Of a stretch of DNA of 42,175 nucleotides, positions 1 to 7,830 are shown piece by piece. Position numbers and translations under genes: made by a program. Numbering within the stretch: the first letter of the stretch is position 1; every line of letters begins with the position of its first letter. Origin of the DNA: Alphaproteobacteria bacterium (GTDB lineage Bacteria > Pseudomonadota > Alphaproteobacteria > RF32 > CAG-239); assembly GCA_015062305.1 (NCBI GenBank), contig SUUX01000014.1, forward strand, positions 1 through 42,175, read 5' to 3'. The notes below the pieces were generated by a model. The model ran no database searches. It was not told the DNA's origin and saw nothing but the letters and a program-made list of their open reading frames with translations.

Positions 1-2
1 AC

Positions 3-1394
3 ACTAAGAAGAGCTGTTCTGGAGACATGATTCCCAGCGGCGAATGTACTGATATCATAAATGATGTCAATAGCACGAAACATTATAGCGCATGTAACTG
101 TAACACCTCCATATATCCCTACGCATCATGCACGAACTACAAGAATTCTACACCAAGTGAAGATGACTGCACGGGTGACAACGGAACATATTATAAAAAA
201 TGCATATGTTCATCAGAATATCCCGTGGCTGCAACAAGTTGTAGCACAGCTCTTAATGAGAGTTTGGGTATTTGTACAGATTCTGATGGTAAACAATGGG
301 GTAAGGCATGTGTAGAATGCGGAGACTGCCAACGATGGAATGGTACTAATTGCGCTCCCAAAGGCTGTGAAACTAATTATGCTAGTGATGTTTCCCAATG
401 CCCCAATAACAATTCTGTCTCCACTCCTTACTATTGTAAATATGAAATAGGAGACAAGGACGTTTGTGATTGCGCACCATGCAATGCAACTTGCGCTGAT
501 GGCTATATGACGAATAGCGATTGCACAAATAGCGCTGATGGAAACAGAACAGCTATATTTACACAAGCAGGAACCTGTGGCTCAACCTCTTGTGGAACCT
601 GTAGTGTTGATTGTCGAGATCCATACCATGATGACTCTACCGAATGTGGAACTGATATAAGCAGATGTAAATATGGTATAACAGGTGCAGATTCCAGTGG
701 TTGTGGTCAATGTTCTTATGATTGTAACAATGAGAATGGCTATTATTCCAGCACATCTGGTTGCACAGGCACATTGCAAGCCAACGCCGAGTGGGTTCTA
801 AAAAGTACGGGAACCTGTGGTTCTACAACCTGTGGCACCTGCGCACAACAATGCAAGACCAATTTTGTGGATACCTTTAGCCATTGGTGTGCCAAACCGG
901 CAACACACAATTGCTCTATTTTAGGTTATTCCACCTCTGTCACATCATGTGAGACAGGTACCCTCATCAAATGTCCGTTTGATACCTCTTATGGAGTATG
1001 TGTGGGCGGAGCCTCTGGTGATGGAGGTAGTGGAGGCAGTGAAGATGATGGCTGTGATAGTTCCTATTCTTTAGCCTCATGTCCAACAGATCAAGGCGCA
1101 AGGTCTTGTGAAGAATGTGGTGGTAAATATAGAATTTTGTGTTGCAAATCTGGCTACACCTGGGCAAGTTGGGACACCTGCTGCAATATGAGCGAAAATC
1201 TATATCACGATGTTGTCTATGGTTGGACACAAACAGTTGTCGGCAAGTGCTATAGAATGGAATCTTGTCAACATGGTTGGATGGATTGCTATGGCAGATC
1301 TTGTGTCCAGTGTGAAGATGAGAATTGTGGTTCATATAATATGGATAACTGCCCGGACGCATGGAATACCAAGTATAATGAATGCGCAACCTAA
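3..1394 (+). CDS. Cys-rich repeat surface/secreted protein, 5'-partial
   Basis: The frame is open to the left window edge, so the ATG at 27 is internal and the true start lies upstream; 463 codons are visible. The product is packed with Cys, in repeated units of the type C-x(5-9)-K-H-Y-x2-C-x-C followed by a Tyr-Pro and Ser-Cys, then two near-identical segments containing GTCGSTSCGTC and GTCGSTTCGTC. Near the C-terminus is a module LGYST-x(n)-C-x(n)-KCPFDTSY-x2-C, followed by a Gly/Ser linker and a last Cys-rich block. No enzyme motif is recognisable. The signal peptide, if any, is outside the window. The gene is followed after 34 bp by a secreted protein carrying the same CPFDTSY module. A homologous gene lies inverted at the other end of the window. 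Extracellular location is inferred from Cys density; function is unknown. Confidence 0.85.
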   Translation, partial: TKKSCSGDMIPSGECTDIINDVNSTKHYSACNCNTSIYPYASCTNYKNSTPSEDDCTGDNGTYYKKCICSSEYPVAATSCSTALNESLGICTDSDGKQWGKACVECGDCQRWNGTNCAPKGCETNYASDVSQCPNNNSVSTPYYCKYEIGDKDVCDCAPCNATCADGYMTNSDCTNSADGNRTAIFTQAGTCGSTSCGTCSVDCRDPYHDDSTECGTDISRCKYGITGADSSGCGQCSYDCNNENGYYSSTSGCTGTLQANAEWVLKSTGTCGSTTCGTCAQQCKTNFVDTFSHWCAKPATHNCSILGYSTSVTSCETGTLIKCPFDTSYGVCVGGASGDGGSGGSEDDGCDSSYSLASCPTDQGARSCEECGGKYRILCCKSGYTWASWDTCCNMSENLYHDVVYGWTQTVVGKCYRMESCQHGWMDCYGRSCVQCEDENCGSYNMDNCPDAWNTKYNECAT

Positions 1395-1410
1395 TAAACA
1401 ACGGATTTAA

Positions 1411-1425
1411 GGTTTAAGGAGATAG
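1411..1425 (+). repeat. Left arm of 15-bp perfect inverted repeat, contains RBS
   Basis: GGTTTAAGGAGATAG lies just before the ATG at 1429 and contains its AAGGAG Shine-Dalgarno. The exact reverse complement occurs at 2457-2471, just after the stop of the same gene, so the gene is bracketed by a perfect inverted repeat. The same sequence also precedes the homologous gene at the right end of the window. Confidence 0.8.
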
Positions 1426-1428
1426 ACG

Positions 1429-2451
1429 ATGAAAAAACTACTATTATCAATAGGCTTGTTGAGCGGAGTGATGTTGTCTTCAACCACAACTAATGCCGCA
1501 TGTGTTGCCGCCGACTGCGCTGCTTTGGGCTACTCCACTGCAACGGTAGAAGGATGTACACGCTATATCAAATGCCCATTTGATACCAGTTATCAAGCTT
1601 GCGCCAGCACCAGCTCAGAAACCACCGGCACCATGACCTGCGAAGATGCCATAGCCGCAGCAGGGGGAATTTATTTGAGTGGAGATCTTAGATACACATA
1701 CCTCACCAAAACAGACGCCGGAACTTCAATCCTAACTAATAGTAGTACAGGCGAAGAAACAATATTGTCGACAAGTGAAGATGTCGTTTTCTATTCACAC
1801 GACTACTACGGCTTAGATAAGATTTATCTACACGGAGCAGGCAATGTTTCCTTCAGAGATGCAAGAGAAATAAAAGAATGTAATATGTCCGGAACTGCTG
1901 GTTTTTCACCTCAGTTAATATACATAAACAATGATAGCTCATTAAAAATTGCAACAAGTTATATTAATCCCCTTAACAACAGCTTAGAGCAATACAGTGG
2001 AACAATAGGCGTTTTGCAAGTTGCAAGAGGCCGCTCTCCGCAGATTGTTTTGCAAGGACATTATACGATACACTATTTTTACTATGAGCCTGCTCAGTAT
2101 CAAGCAAATCCAACAATTTATTTATCTTATCCTGGCTCAGAAAATGAAGTACCAACATTGGCTATGAACACATATTGTGTTCCATATACAGGTAGCTGTA
2201 ATATTAATATAGTAACCGCATATAGTCGAGACTCTGGAGTAGTTCAATTTCATGATTGTGTCTGTGAAGGCCATGGAGCTAGAACCACTTTAGTACCACA
2301 TACAGGTTCGGAGACTGGATGGGGAAGTGGTTATAACCAAGACGAGTTCTGTTATTATCATGACGCAGGTTGGCAAGGTTCTGGATATCAAAGTTGTCAG
2401 CCCTTTGCTGATTATTGCCTCGGTGACGGTTCAATCTGTTATAGATCGTAA
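1429..2451 (+). CDS. Secreted Cys-containing protein with CPFDTSY module
   Basis: 340 aa. Residues 1-23 form a clear Sec signal peptide (MKK, a Leu/Ile/Gly core, then a TNA-A cleavage site). The mature start carries ADCAALGYSTATVEGCTRY and KCPFDTSYQAC, the same module seen near the C-terminus of the Cys-rich protein just upstream. The rest is rich in short beta-like stretches with scattered Cys and ends CLGDGSICYRS; I recognise no enzyme family. The start is set by AAGGAG eight bases upstream. It lies 34 bp after the preceding gene and is probably co-transcribed. Its first ~83 codons are nearly identical to those of the gene at 39822-40754 at DNA level, after which the two diverge while keeping patterns such as YSH-x-DKI and RDAREI-x-EC. 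Secretion is well supported; function is unknown. Confidence 0.88.
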   Translation: MKKLLLSIGLLSGVMLSSTTTNAACVAADCAALGYSTATVEGCTRYIKCPFDTSYQACASTSSETTGTMTCEDAIAAAGGIYLSGDLRYTYLTKTDAGTSILTNSSTGEETILSTSEDVVFYSHDYYGLDKIYLHGAGNVSFRDAREIKECNMSGTAGFSPQLIYINNDSSLKIATSYINPLNNSLEQYSGTIGVLQVARGRSPQIVLQGHYTIHYFYYEPAQYQANPTIYLSYPGSENEVPTLAMNTYCVPYTGSCNINIVTAYSRDSGVVQFHDCVCEGHGARTTLVPHTGSETGWGSGYNQDEFCYYHDAGWQGSGYQSCQPFADYCLGDGSICYRS

Positions 2452-2456
2452 CCATA

Positions 2457-2471
2457 CTATCTCCTTAAACC
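2457..2471 (-). repeat. Right arm of 15-bp perfect inverted repeat
   Basis: CTATCTCCTTAAACC is the exact reverse complement of 1411-1425. Read on the minus strand it places GGAG five bases before an ATG at 2455 that opens a 58-codon antisense frame (2279-2455). That frame is probably fortuitous. Confidence 0.75.
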
Positions 2472-2508
2472 AAACACCCCTCGGAAATATCCAAGGGGTG
2501 TTTTTTTT
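2472..2508 (+). terminator. Rho-independent terminator of the left Cys-rich locus
   Basis: A ten-bp stem AAACACCCCT / AGGGGTGTTT (2472-2481 with 2494-2503) is followed by a T run. It closes the 3-2451 transcription unit. Confidence 0.9.
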
Positions 2509-2590
2509 ACCTAATTTCATTTTTTAACAAATCATCAATCAATATTTGTTATTATGAATATCAAATAAAGCAAAATCGGGAGCTTTGTTG

Positions 2591-2619
2591 TTGACAATTT
2601 TTGTCCAAAATGTTATTAT
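2591..2619 (+). promoter_or_regulatory. Sigma-70 promoter, near consensus, extended -10
   Basis: TTGACA (2591-2596), a 17-bp spacer and TATTAT (2614-2619) preceded by TGT, which is an extended -10. It drives the gene starting at 2651. Confidence 0.8.
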
Positions 2620-2650
2620 AAAAACAACAACCCCAAAAAGGAGTTACAAA

Positions 2651-3157
2651 ATGGCAGAACAAAACCAAGCAAAAAAAGAACCACAAAAAGACCACGAGCC
2701 AGGCTGTGAAAAATTGGGATTTGCCTGTGGTTTTGTGGGGGCGGCCCTTGGATTGGTAAATTATGATCGTCCTGGTATGGAAAACCCTTATGCAGCTATA
2801 AGTGTTGGCTTACTTGCAGCAGCGGTACTTTTGCAGAAGGATAAAAATGGACATACATATTTGTATAATTTAATGGGAGCCGTAGAAGAAAATGCTCCTA
2901 GAATTGCTGCAAAGATTTTGCGACAAAGCCCAAATATTGCCAAAGCATTTGGATGTGCTATTAGGAGTGCAATTCAAGTAACAGCAAATCAAACTAGAAA
3001 AGCAAAAGTACGTGCAGAGATTAATCGTCAAAATAAAAAGTATTTGTCTCCAAGCTATGAAGCTCCCCTCTATCTAAATGAAAATGGAAAAAGATATAAA
3101 ATTGAAAATCCGGAAAGAGGAATATATACAAGACAATTTGTGGGGAAAGAAAAATGA
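2651..3157 (+). CDS. Hypothetical protein with hydrophobic hairpin
   Basis: 168 aa. The ATG at 2651 is preceded by AAGGAG at 2638-2643; the open frame continues further upstream to 2585, but that would start inside the promoter. The N-terminus is hydrophilic (AEQNQAKKEP). Residues about 22-62 hold two Gly/Ala/Leu-rich hydrophobic stretches compatible with a membrane hairpin around a conserved-looking NYDRPGMENPYA loop. The rest is basic and amphipathic, with many Lys/Arg and Ala. No family is recognised. Its last four bases overlap the next gene (ATGA), so the two are translationally coupled. A strong promoter sits directly upstream, so the pair is probably well expressed. Confidence 0.75.
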   Translation: MAEQNQAKKEPQKDHEPGCEKLGFACGFVGAALGLVNYDRPGMENPYAAISVGLLAAAVLLQKDKNGHTYLYNLMGAVEENAPRIAAKILRQSPNIAKAFGCAIRSAIQVTANQTRKAKVRAEINRQNKKYLSPSYEAPLYLNENGKRYKIENPERGIYTRQFVGKEK

Positions 3158-3504
3158 ACTACGAGGTAGAGAAACAATATACGATTGCTGAAGATGCATC
3201 TGGGATTTTATATTTTTTTATAAAAGCCAAGAAAAATGATCCCTTAAATCCTCAGATTATATACGATGGTTTTGAACACGCTGTTTTTATGCGCTCACCT
3301 GAAGAAAAAATTATCTTAGACTATATCAACCCTCAGGTTAGAGACAAGCTTCGCAAAGCAAAAGAGGTTATCGTTGTTGAATCAATTTTAGAAAACATCA
3401 AAGATAGCTACTACACATCTCTAAACATGGTAGAAAAAATTCCTGTAGATTGGTCTAAGATTGGCCTCAAGACATGGGAAGAAATTGCTCTTCAACAGCA
3501 ATAA
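3154..3504 (+). CDS. Hypothetical protein, coupled to upstream gene
   Basis: 116 aa, starting in a 4-bp ATGA overlap with the preceding gene and ending ahead of a strong terminator. It is soluble by composition: no signal peptide, no membrane segment and no Cys. It alternates short beta-like segments (YTIAEDASGILYFFIKAK) with charged helices (RDKLRKAKEVIVVESILEN). No family or catalytic motif is recognised. The overlap suggests a functional pair with the preceding membrane-hairpin protein. Confidence 0.7.
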   Translation: MNYEVEKQYTIAEDASGILYFFIKAKKNDPLNPQIIYDGFEHAVFMRSPEEKIILDYINPQVRDKLRKAKEVIVVESILENIKDSYYTSLNMVEKIPVDWSKIGLKTWEEIALQQQ

Positions 3505-3545
3505 GATAGCAATAAATTTGCACAAACTATGAAACAACTCACAAA

Positions 3546-3575
3546 AAACCCGCCCAAATAAGGCGGGTTTTGTTT
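3546..3575. terminator. Bidirectional rho-independent terminator
   Basis: AAACCCGCC / GGCGGGTTT (3546-3554 with 3562-3570), with T runs on both strands. It lies between convergent genes ending at 3504 (+) and 3593 (-) and can serve both. Confidence 0.9.
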
Positions 3576-3592
3576 ACCGAACCAAACAGTTC

Positions 3593-4021
3593 TTATTTAG
3601 ACTTCTTTGTCAAAGTTTTCTTAGAAGTAGAAAGCTTTTTTGTAGCTGTAGTTTTAGAAGTCAATTTGATAGAAGTCAATTTTGCAGAAGCAGAGATGCT
3701 TGCAGAAGATTTCTTTGTGTTGTTAGAAGATTTCTTTGAGTTGTTAGACAACTTTGTAGAATTGCTCTTCAAGTTTGCAGGTTTCAACAAAGAAGTTTTC
3801 AAGCTTGCAGATTTCAAGCTAACAGCTTTAGCCAAACTTTTTTTAGCAGATGCAGTTCTGGCAGAAGCCAATTTTTTGCTGGCATTTTTAATAGCTGCCA
3901 TAGCGCTGAGTTGGTTGATAGCTGCATTCCAATCTTGAACACTGGTATTTGCAGGGCAACCGTTGTTTTGCCAAATGTAGTATGCTGCTTCACGAATTGC
4001 ATTATCGCTAAATTTAATCAT
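3593..4021 (-). CDS. DUF2934 protein with Lys/Ser/Ala-rich tail
   Basis: 142 aa from the ATG at 4021, chosen because GGAG lies nine bases upstream; an in-frame ATG at 4036 overlaps that site and lacks its own. Residues about 1-40 match the DUF2934 pattern: IREAAYYIWQNNGCPAN followed by a Trp and an acidic/Asn helix. From about residue 50 to the end the protein is almost entirely Lys, Ser, Ala, Thr and Leu in short repeats such as KKSSNNTKKSS and SLKSASLKTSL. The tail resembles bacterial histone-H1-like or Lys-rich tails, which suggests nucleic acid binding, but nothing here proves it. It is monocistronic, with a bidirectional terminator just downstream. Confidence 0.78.
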   Translation of the reverse strand: MIKFSDNAIREAAYYIWQNNGCPANTSVQDWNAAINQLSAMAAIKNASKKLASARTASAKKSLAKAVSLKSASLKTSLLKPANLKSNSTKLSNNSKKSSNNTKKSSASISASAKLTSIKLTSKTTATKKLSTSKKTLTKKSK

Positions 4022-4154
4022 AGTTCTAATCTCCATATAAAAAAGTCACTCTTAAAAATCATTGTCAAGATATCTTCAAATGTTTAATAAAAGGTTTATG
4101 TTATTAATAAATATACAGAATTTTTGCACATTTTTTCATCACGGAGTACATATC

Positions 4155-4628
4155 ATGAAAAAAGGTCTGATTTTCATCTTATTTTTTGTTCTCCCGCTAA
4201 TTGGCGGCAAGATATCTGGTCTTATCAGTGGAGACATCAGCGGCACATACATCACACTCAATCAGCCACCCTTTAGCCCACCTGGCTATGTATTTGCGAT
4301 AGTGTGGACAATTTTATATTTGCTCATGGGGCTTAGCTCGTGGCTGGTCTACACCAAAGCTCGTGCGCGCAAAAAAGACGCCTCATATTATCTGCGCCCC
4401 TATGGCATCCAGCTGGCAATCAACTATGCGTGGAGCCCCATATTTTTTGGTTTAGGTATGTTTAGCTTTGGCTCATGGCTATCAATAGCCTTGCTCGCCT
4501 GTGCAATCTGGATGAGCATCAGATTTTCAGACATCAGCAAACTGGCCGCCACCTTGCAAATACCCTATCTGTTGTGGCTCGCTTTTGCCAGCTACCTCAG
4601 CTTCTCCACCATGTATCTGAATATGTAA
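4155..4628 (+). CDS. TspO/MBR family membrane protein
   Basis: 157 aa, the usual TspO length. The start at 4155 is chosen because GGAG lies eight bases upstream and it gives the standard N-terminus; the upstream extension to 4062 has no homologous sequence. Five hydrophobic segments are visible. Family hallmarks are the loop NQPPFSPPGYVFAIVWTILY after the first segment and NYAWSPIFFG in the third. Relatives bind porphyrins and related ligands in the bacterial outer or inner membrane, and bacterial TspO has been linked to tetrapyrrole and stress regulation; the ligand here is unknown. It is a single gene with its own terminator. Confidence 0.9.
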   Translation: MKKGLIFILFFVLPLIGGKISGLISGDISGTYITLNQPPFSPPGYVFAIVWTILYLLMGLSSWLVYTKARARKKDASYYLRPYGIQLAINYAWSPIFFGLGMFSFGSWLSIALLACAIWMSIRFSDISKLAATLQIPYLLWLAFASYLSFSTMYLNM

Positions 4629-4632
4629 GAAT

Positions 4633-4656
4633 AGGGGGCTAATCCCCTTTCTTTTT
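4633..4656 (+). terminator. Probable terminator after tspO-like gene
   Basis: A short AGGGG / CCCCT stem (4633-4637 with 4644-4648) is followed by TTCTTTTTT. It is weaker than the others in the window. Confidence 0.6.
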
Positions 4657-4673
4657 TCTTTATGATACGGTGT

Positions 4674-5906
4674 TTATAAATTTGCAACAAAGTCAATCGC
4701 ATGTTTCATACATACATCGTGATTATGATGTTGATGCTCGCCCCAACGACCAACACCATACAAGTGCATGGGTTTGAAGAAATCTAATATTTCTTTAATT
4801 GCTTGTGTGCGTCCGATTAATGGTAGAGGATATGCAGCAGGAGTGGTATAATTAAATAAATTACGACCTTTAAATGTTAGATTATCTGCATCAAACCTGT
4901 CTGCATTTGTTTCTGTAAAGACACCATAATTTTTATTGTTTTTAACAAAGTTGGATATATATAACTCACGATGATGCTGCTCACTCATTTCAGGACGATA
5001 GCGCCAATGGTAATTAGTTGGGTTATCATCAGTCTCAAATAAAGAAACAACAACTTTATTATATTTTATTTTTTGAATCTGTTCTTTAATTTGTGCTGGC
5101 TTACCTAATGCCTCGTATAAATTTGGCCATGGAGTTGTGTTAATAACCTTTTTTGCCTTAAATTCTTCATTAACATACCAAACTTTTTCATTCTCATCAT
5201 ACCGAAGCTTGGTAACCCTGGTGTTGAATTTAATAAATGGATTTTCATCTTTGGCTATTGCTTCCATAACGCGACCATATCCGCCTGACGTCGGATAATA
5301 AGGACGATTATGACAAGGATATTTCTCAACATCTTGTTGACGTTCTAGGGAATAACGCAAAACCTCAGTAACTTCAATTCTGGGGATTTTATGCAACCAA
5401 TCAACATCCATTTCGTTAGGCTGAATTCCCCATAATTTTATGTTATAGGGTAACAAATATCCATCACAAATTTTATCGCCAAGTTTCCATCTGATCCACT
5501 CTTCATAATTCTTGGGTTCAGGCTTTCCAAGGGCTTCTCCATTTCTAACTACAGAGATAAGGTATTCGATTTGTTTTTCTATTGGAAATTGCCATAGATT
5601 TGACTCCAAAGGATAGTCAACATCCATTCCCTCAATACTTATTTTAGAAATTCGTGGATCCATTTGATACATTTCTTCTCGGGGAAAAGAAGAAAAGACA
5701 AAATCTTCGACATCTTTGAACTTTGTTTGAAAGAAATGTCCTCCAATATCAACATAATGACCATCGACATAGAAACTACGACACAAACCACCGGCTTCTT
5801 TTTCGGCCTCTAATGTCAATATGTTTGTGATACCTTTTTGGCGCATCTTTTTCATTAATGTTAATCCGGTAATGCCGGCACCAAGAATTATATAGTCGTA
5901 TGTCAT
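4674..5906 (-). CDS. FAD-dependent UGM-like/amine-oxidase-fold oxidoreductase
   Basis: 410 aa. The N-terminal dinucleotide-binding motif is ILGAGITGL with a following acidic strand end (LEAEKEAGGLCRS), typical of the amine oxidase/protoporphyrinogen oxidase/UDP-galactopyranose mutase group. A second cofactor-contacting region near the C-terminus reads YGVGRWGEHQHHNHDV. In capsule and O-antigen clusters such proteins are usually called UGM-like or NAD(P)-binding amine oxidoreductases; true UGM activity cannot be claimed from sequence alone. It is the last gene of the minus-strand polysaccharide operon, 11 bp after the GT2 gene. AAGGAC precedes the ATG. No good minus-strand terminator is seen downstream. 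Confidence 0.78.
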   Translation of the reverse strand: MTYDYIILGAGITGLTLMKKMRQKGITNILTLEAEKEAGGLCRSFYVDGHYVDIGGHFFQTKFKDVEDFVFSSFPREEMYQMDPRISKISIEGMDVDYPLESNLWQFPIEKQIEYLISVVRNGEALGKPEPKNYEEWIRWKLGDKICDGYLLPYNIKLWGIQPNEMDVDWLHKIPRIEVTEVLRYSLERQQDVEKYPCHNRPYYPTSGGYGRVMEAIAKDENPFIKFNTRVTKLRYDENEKVWYVNEEFKAKKVINTTPWPNLYEALGKPAQIKEQIQKIKYNKVVVSLFETDDNPTNYHWRYRPEMSEQHHRELYISNFVKNNKNYGVFTETNADRFDADNLTFKGRNLFNYTTPAAYPLPLIGRTQAIKEILDFFKPMHLYGVGRWGEHQHHNHDVCMKHAIDFVANL

Positions 5907-5917
5907 GTTTTTGGTCC

Positions 5918-6937
5918 TTATTTTGTTTTTATTTTCAGAATTGGTAAAAAGGAAAATAATTTGTATGTTTTGCTACCTTTTAAATCTTTTTTTATTGTTA
6001 ATATAGGGCATCCAAGCAACTTAAACTTCTTTATTTGTTTTGTTGCGTTTTTAGTTGTGGCTAAACGAACTGCTTCTATAAATGAAAGGAAATCATTATA
6101 ATTAAAATTCTTTAATTTTTTTCCAATCATAAATTTAATTAATCTTATATAAAACAAATCATCAAATTTTCCGCCATTAAAATAGCAATATTTTTCAATT
6201 ATATTTTCTTCTGTAATTCTATCGTCAAATTGAGAATAAAACCAATAAAGTACCTTTGAAATCCTATTATAGAGCCAATCATAATATGTCACCTTGTCAT
6301 CTGGTGAATATGATGCTCCTCCTTCTCTAAAATTAACAATTTTCTTTTTTGCATCAACACCTTTATAATCTTTTAATATTAATTGTATAACAAAACGGTA
6401 ATCTTCTGTTGTTGAGAAATCGGTTCTATAAAAACCTTCTTTTTCAACTATTGAATTTTTTATCATAATGGTTGGATGATTAAAAGGCATTAATGCCCAG
6501 AATGCATGAATGGAGGGTGACCATGTGCTCATATATCTTCCAGATCTTGATAAAGTTCTTTGAGATCCATAAACATAATCAGCATTTGTTTCAACAGCTT
6601 TATTTACCATGTGTTCAATCACATCATTTGAGGCGTACCAATCATCAGAATTTAACACGAGAGCATATTCGCCTTTAGCATTTTTATGCCCTTTATTCAT
6701 AGCATCAAAAATGCCATTGTCTTTTTCGCTAATATATCGGATCCATCCTCTATCGGCATATTCTTTTAATATATCCAATGTACCATCAGTTGATGCTCCA
6801 TCAATAATTAAATGCTCAATATTTTTATATGTTTGATTGTGAACGGATTCAAAATTCTGTATTAGGAAATCTTTACGCCCATTCTCTATAATATTATAAA
6901 CAACTGTAATAACCGTAACCAATGGCTGTTTTGTCAT
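5918..6937 (-). CDS. Glycosyltransferase family 2
   Basis: 339 aa. GT-A fold signature: VTVITVVYNIIENGRKDFL at the N-terminus, HLIIDGASTDGTLDIL (nucleotide-sugar site), and LNSDDWY, which carries the DxD-equivalent Asp pair. The KDNGIFDAMNKG segment is typical of WcaA-like enzymes that act on lipid-linked repeat units. There is no membrane segment, so it probably works at the cytoplasmic face on undecaprenyl-linked intermediates. It is closely packed between the SDR gene and the UGM-like gene. Sugar specificity cannot be read from sequence. Confidence 0.88.
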   Translation of the reverse strand: MTKQPLVTVITVVYNIIENGRKDFLIQNFESVHNQTYKNIEHLIIDGASTDGTLDILKEYADRGWIRYISEKDNGIFDAMNKGHKNAKGEYALVLNSDDWYASNDVIEHMVNKAVETNADYVYGSQRTLSRSGRYMSTWSPSIHAFWALMPFNHPTIMIKNSIVEKEGFYRTDFSTTEDYRFVIQLILKDYKGVDAKKKIVNFREGGASYSPDDKVTYYDWLYNRISKVLYWFYSQFDDRITEENIIEKYCYFNGGKFDDLFYIRLIKFMIGKKLKNFNYNDFLSFIEAVRLATTKNATKQIKKFKLLGCPILTIKKDLKGSKTYKLFSFLPILKIKTK

Positions 6938-6948
6938 CTTTTACATCC

Positions 6949-7827
6949 TTAAATATTAATTTTTAGTTCACTTAGTCCCAAAATTTGTTTACATAAAGTG
7001 TTGTCCAACAGTATCTTTTTTGGACGCTTTTCTCTCCAAATTGTTTCATTTTCATCCATAGATATTGGAACAATCAATGATTTATCTAAGTCGTATTTAT
7101 CCGCCAAACGTAAAGCAAAATCATATTTCGATAAGCACTCATCTCCAGCAACATTGACAATAGGATGCTTTTGCGCTTCGGAGGTATTTATCAAGGAAAT
7201 CAAAGTCTTTGCGACTGTATCAAAATCAATCATAGATCTCCATGAATCAGTGAAAAACTCCATTTTTTGACCATTTTTCAAGTTGGAAACAATATCATCA
7301 TAAAAATGTTTTTTTACAGAAGATAAGCTAGGCCCCATCATTACAGGTAATCTGACAATGTTGTATCCTTTAGCAATAGCCATTCTTTCTTCTGCAGCTT
7401 TATGTAGTGCATAATCATTCATTGGAGACAAAATATCGTCTTCTTTGTATGGAACATCTCTATCAATTTTGTACAGCATATCTGTTGATAGACTGTAAAA
7501 AACTTTAATATTTTCCATCAAATCTAAAAAACGAGCATAACTAATGATGTTAACATTCCATGCTACTTTATCATTGGCTGGATTTTTATTAACATTGAAA
7601 AAAACAGGCAGATATATAACTTTTAAGTTGCTCTCTGTTTTTGTTTTTTCATTTAAGCTTATTACATCTTCTTCACTTGTAATATCGCATTTTTGCCAAG
7701 CAACTCTTGCTCGGCTTTCTTCCGGACAGTTTAAATCTGTTGCCAAGATATTCTCATTTGTCATTTCAAGAATGTTTTTAATCAGGTAGCTGCCCAGAAA
7801 TCCGTTGGCACCAACAATCAGATACAT
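6949..7827 (-). CDS. NAD(P)-dependent epimerase/reductase, extended SDR
   Basis: 292 aa. Rossmann motif GANGFLGSYL at residues 6-15, a Ser-rich catalytic strand (FYSLSTDMLYK) and the YALHK active-site YxxxK. The length and RmlD-like organisation fit a nucleotide-sugar 4-reductase or epimerase. With GDP-mannose 4,6-dehydratase in the same operon, an attractive but unproved role is reduction of GDP-4-keto-6-deoxymannose to GDP-rhamnose or a related sugar. It starts 3 bp after the cupin gene stop, with GGAGG upstream, so the two are coupled. Confidence 0.8.
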   Translation of the reverse strand: MYLIVGANGFLGSYLIKNILEMTNENILATDLNCPEESRARVAWQKCDITSEEDVISLNEKTKTESNLKVIYLPVFFNVNKNPANDKVAWNVNIISYARFLDLMENIKVFYSLSTDMLYKIDRDVPYKEDDILSPMNDYALHKAAEERMAIAKGYNIVRLPVMMGPSLSSVKKHFYDDIVSNLKNGQKMEFFTDSWRSMIDFDTVAKTLISLINTSEAQKHPIVNVAGDECLSKYDFALRLADKYDLDKSLIVPISMDENETIWREKRPKKILLDNTLCKQILGLSELKINI

Positions 7828-7830
7828 CTA

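Noticed and set aside
27..29. ATG at 27 as start of the first gene (and ATG at 41663 for the right copy)
   Set aside because: In both cases the frame is open and homologous further upstream to the window edge, so these are internal Met codons.
2279..2455. 58-codon antisense frame behind the right inverted-repeat arm
   Set aside because: Good RBS spacing comes from the inverted repeat itself; the product has no recognisable features. It is mentioned only as part of the cassette hypothesis.
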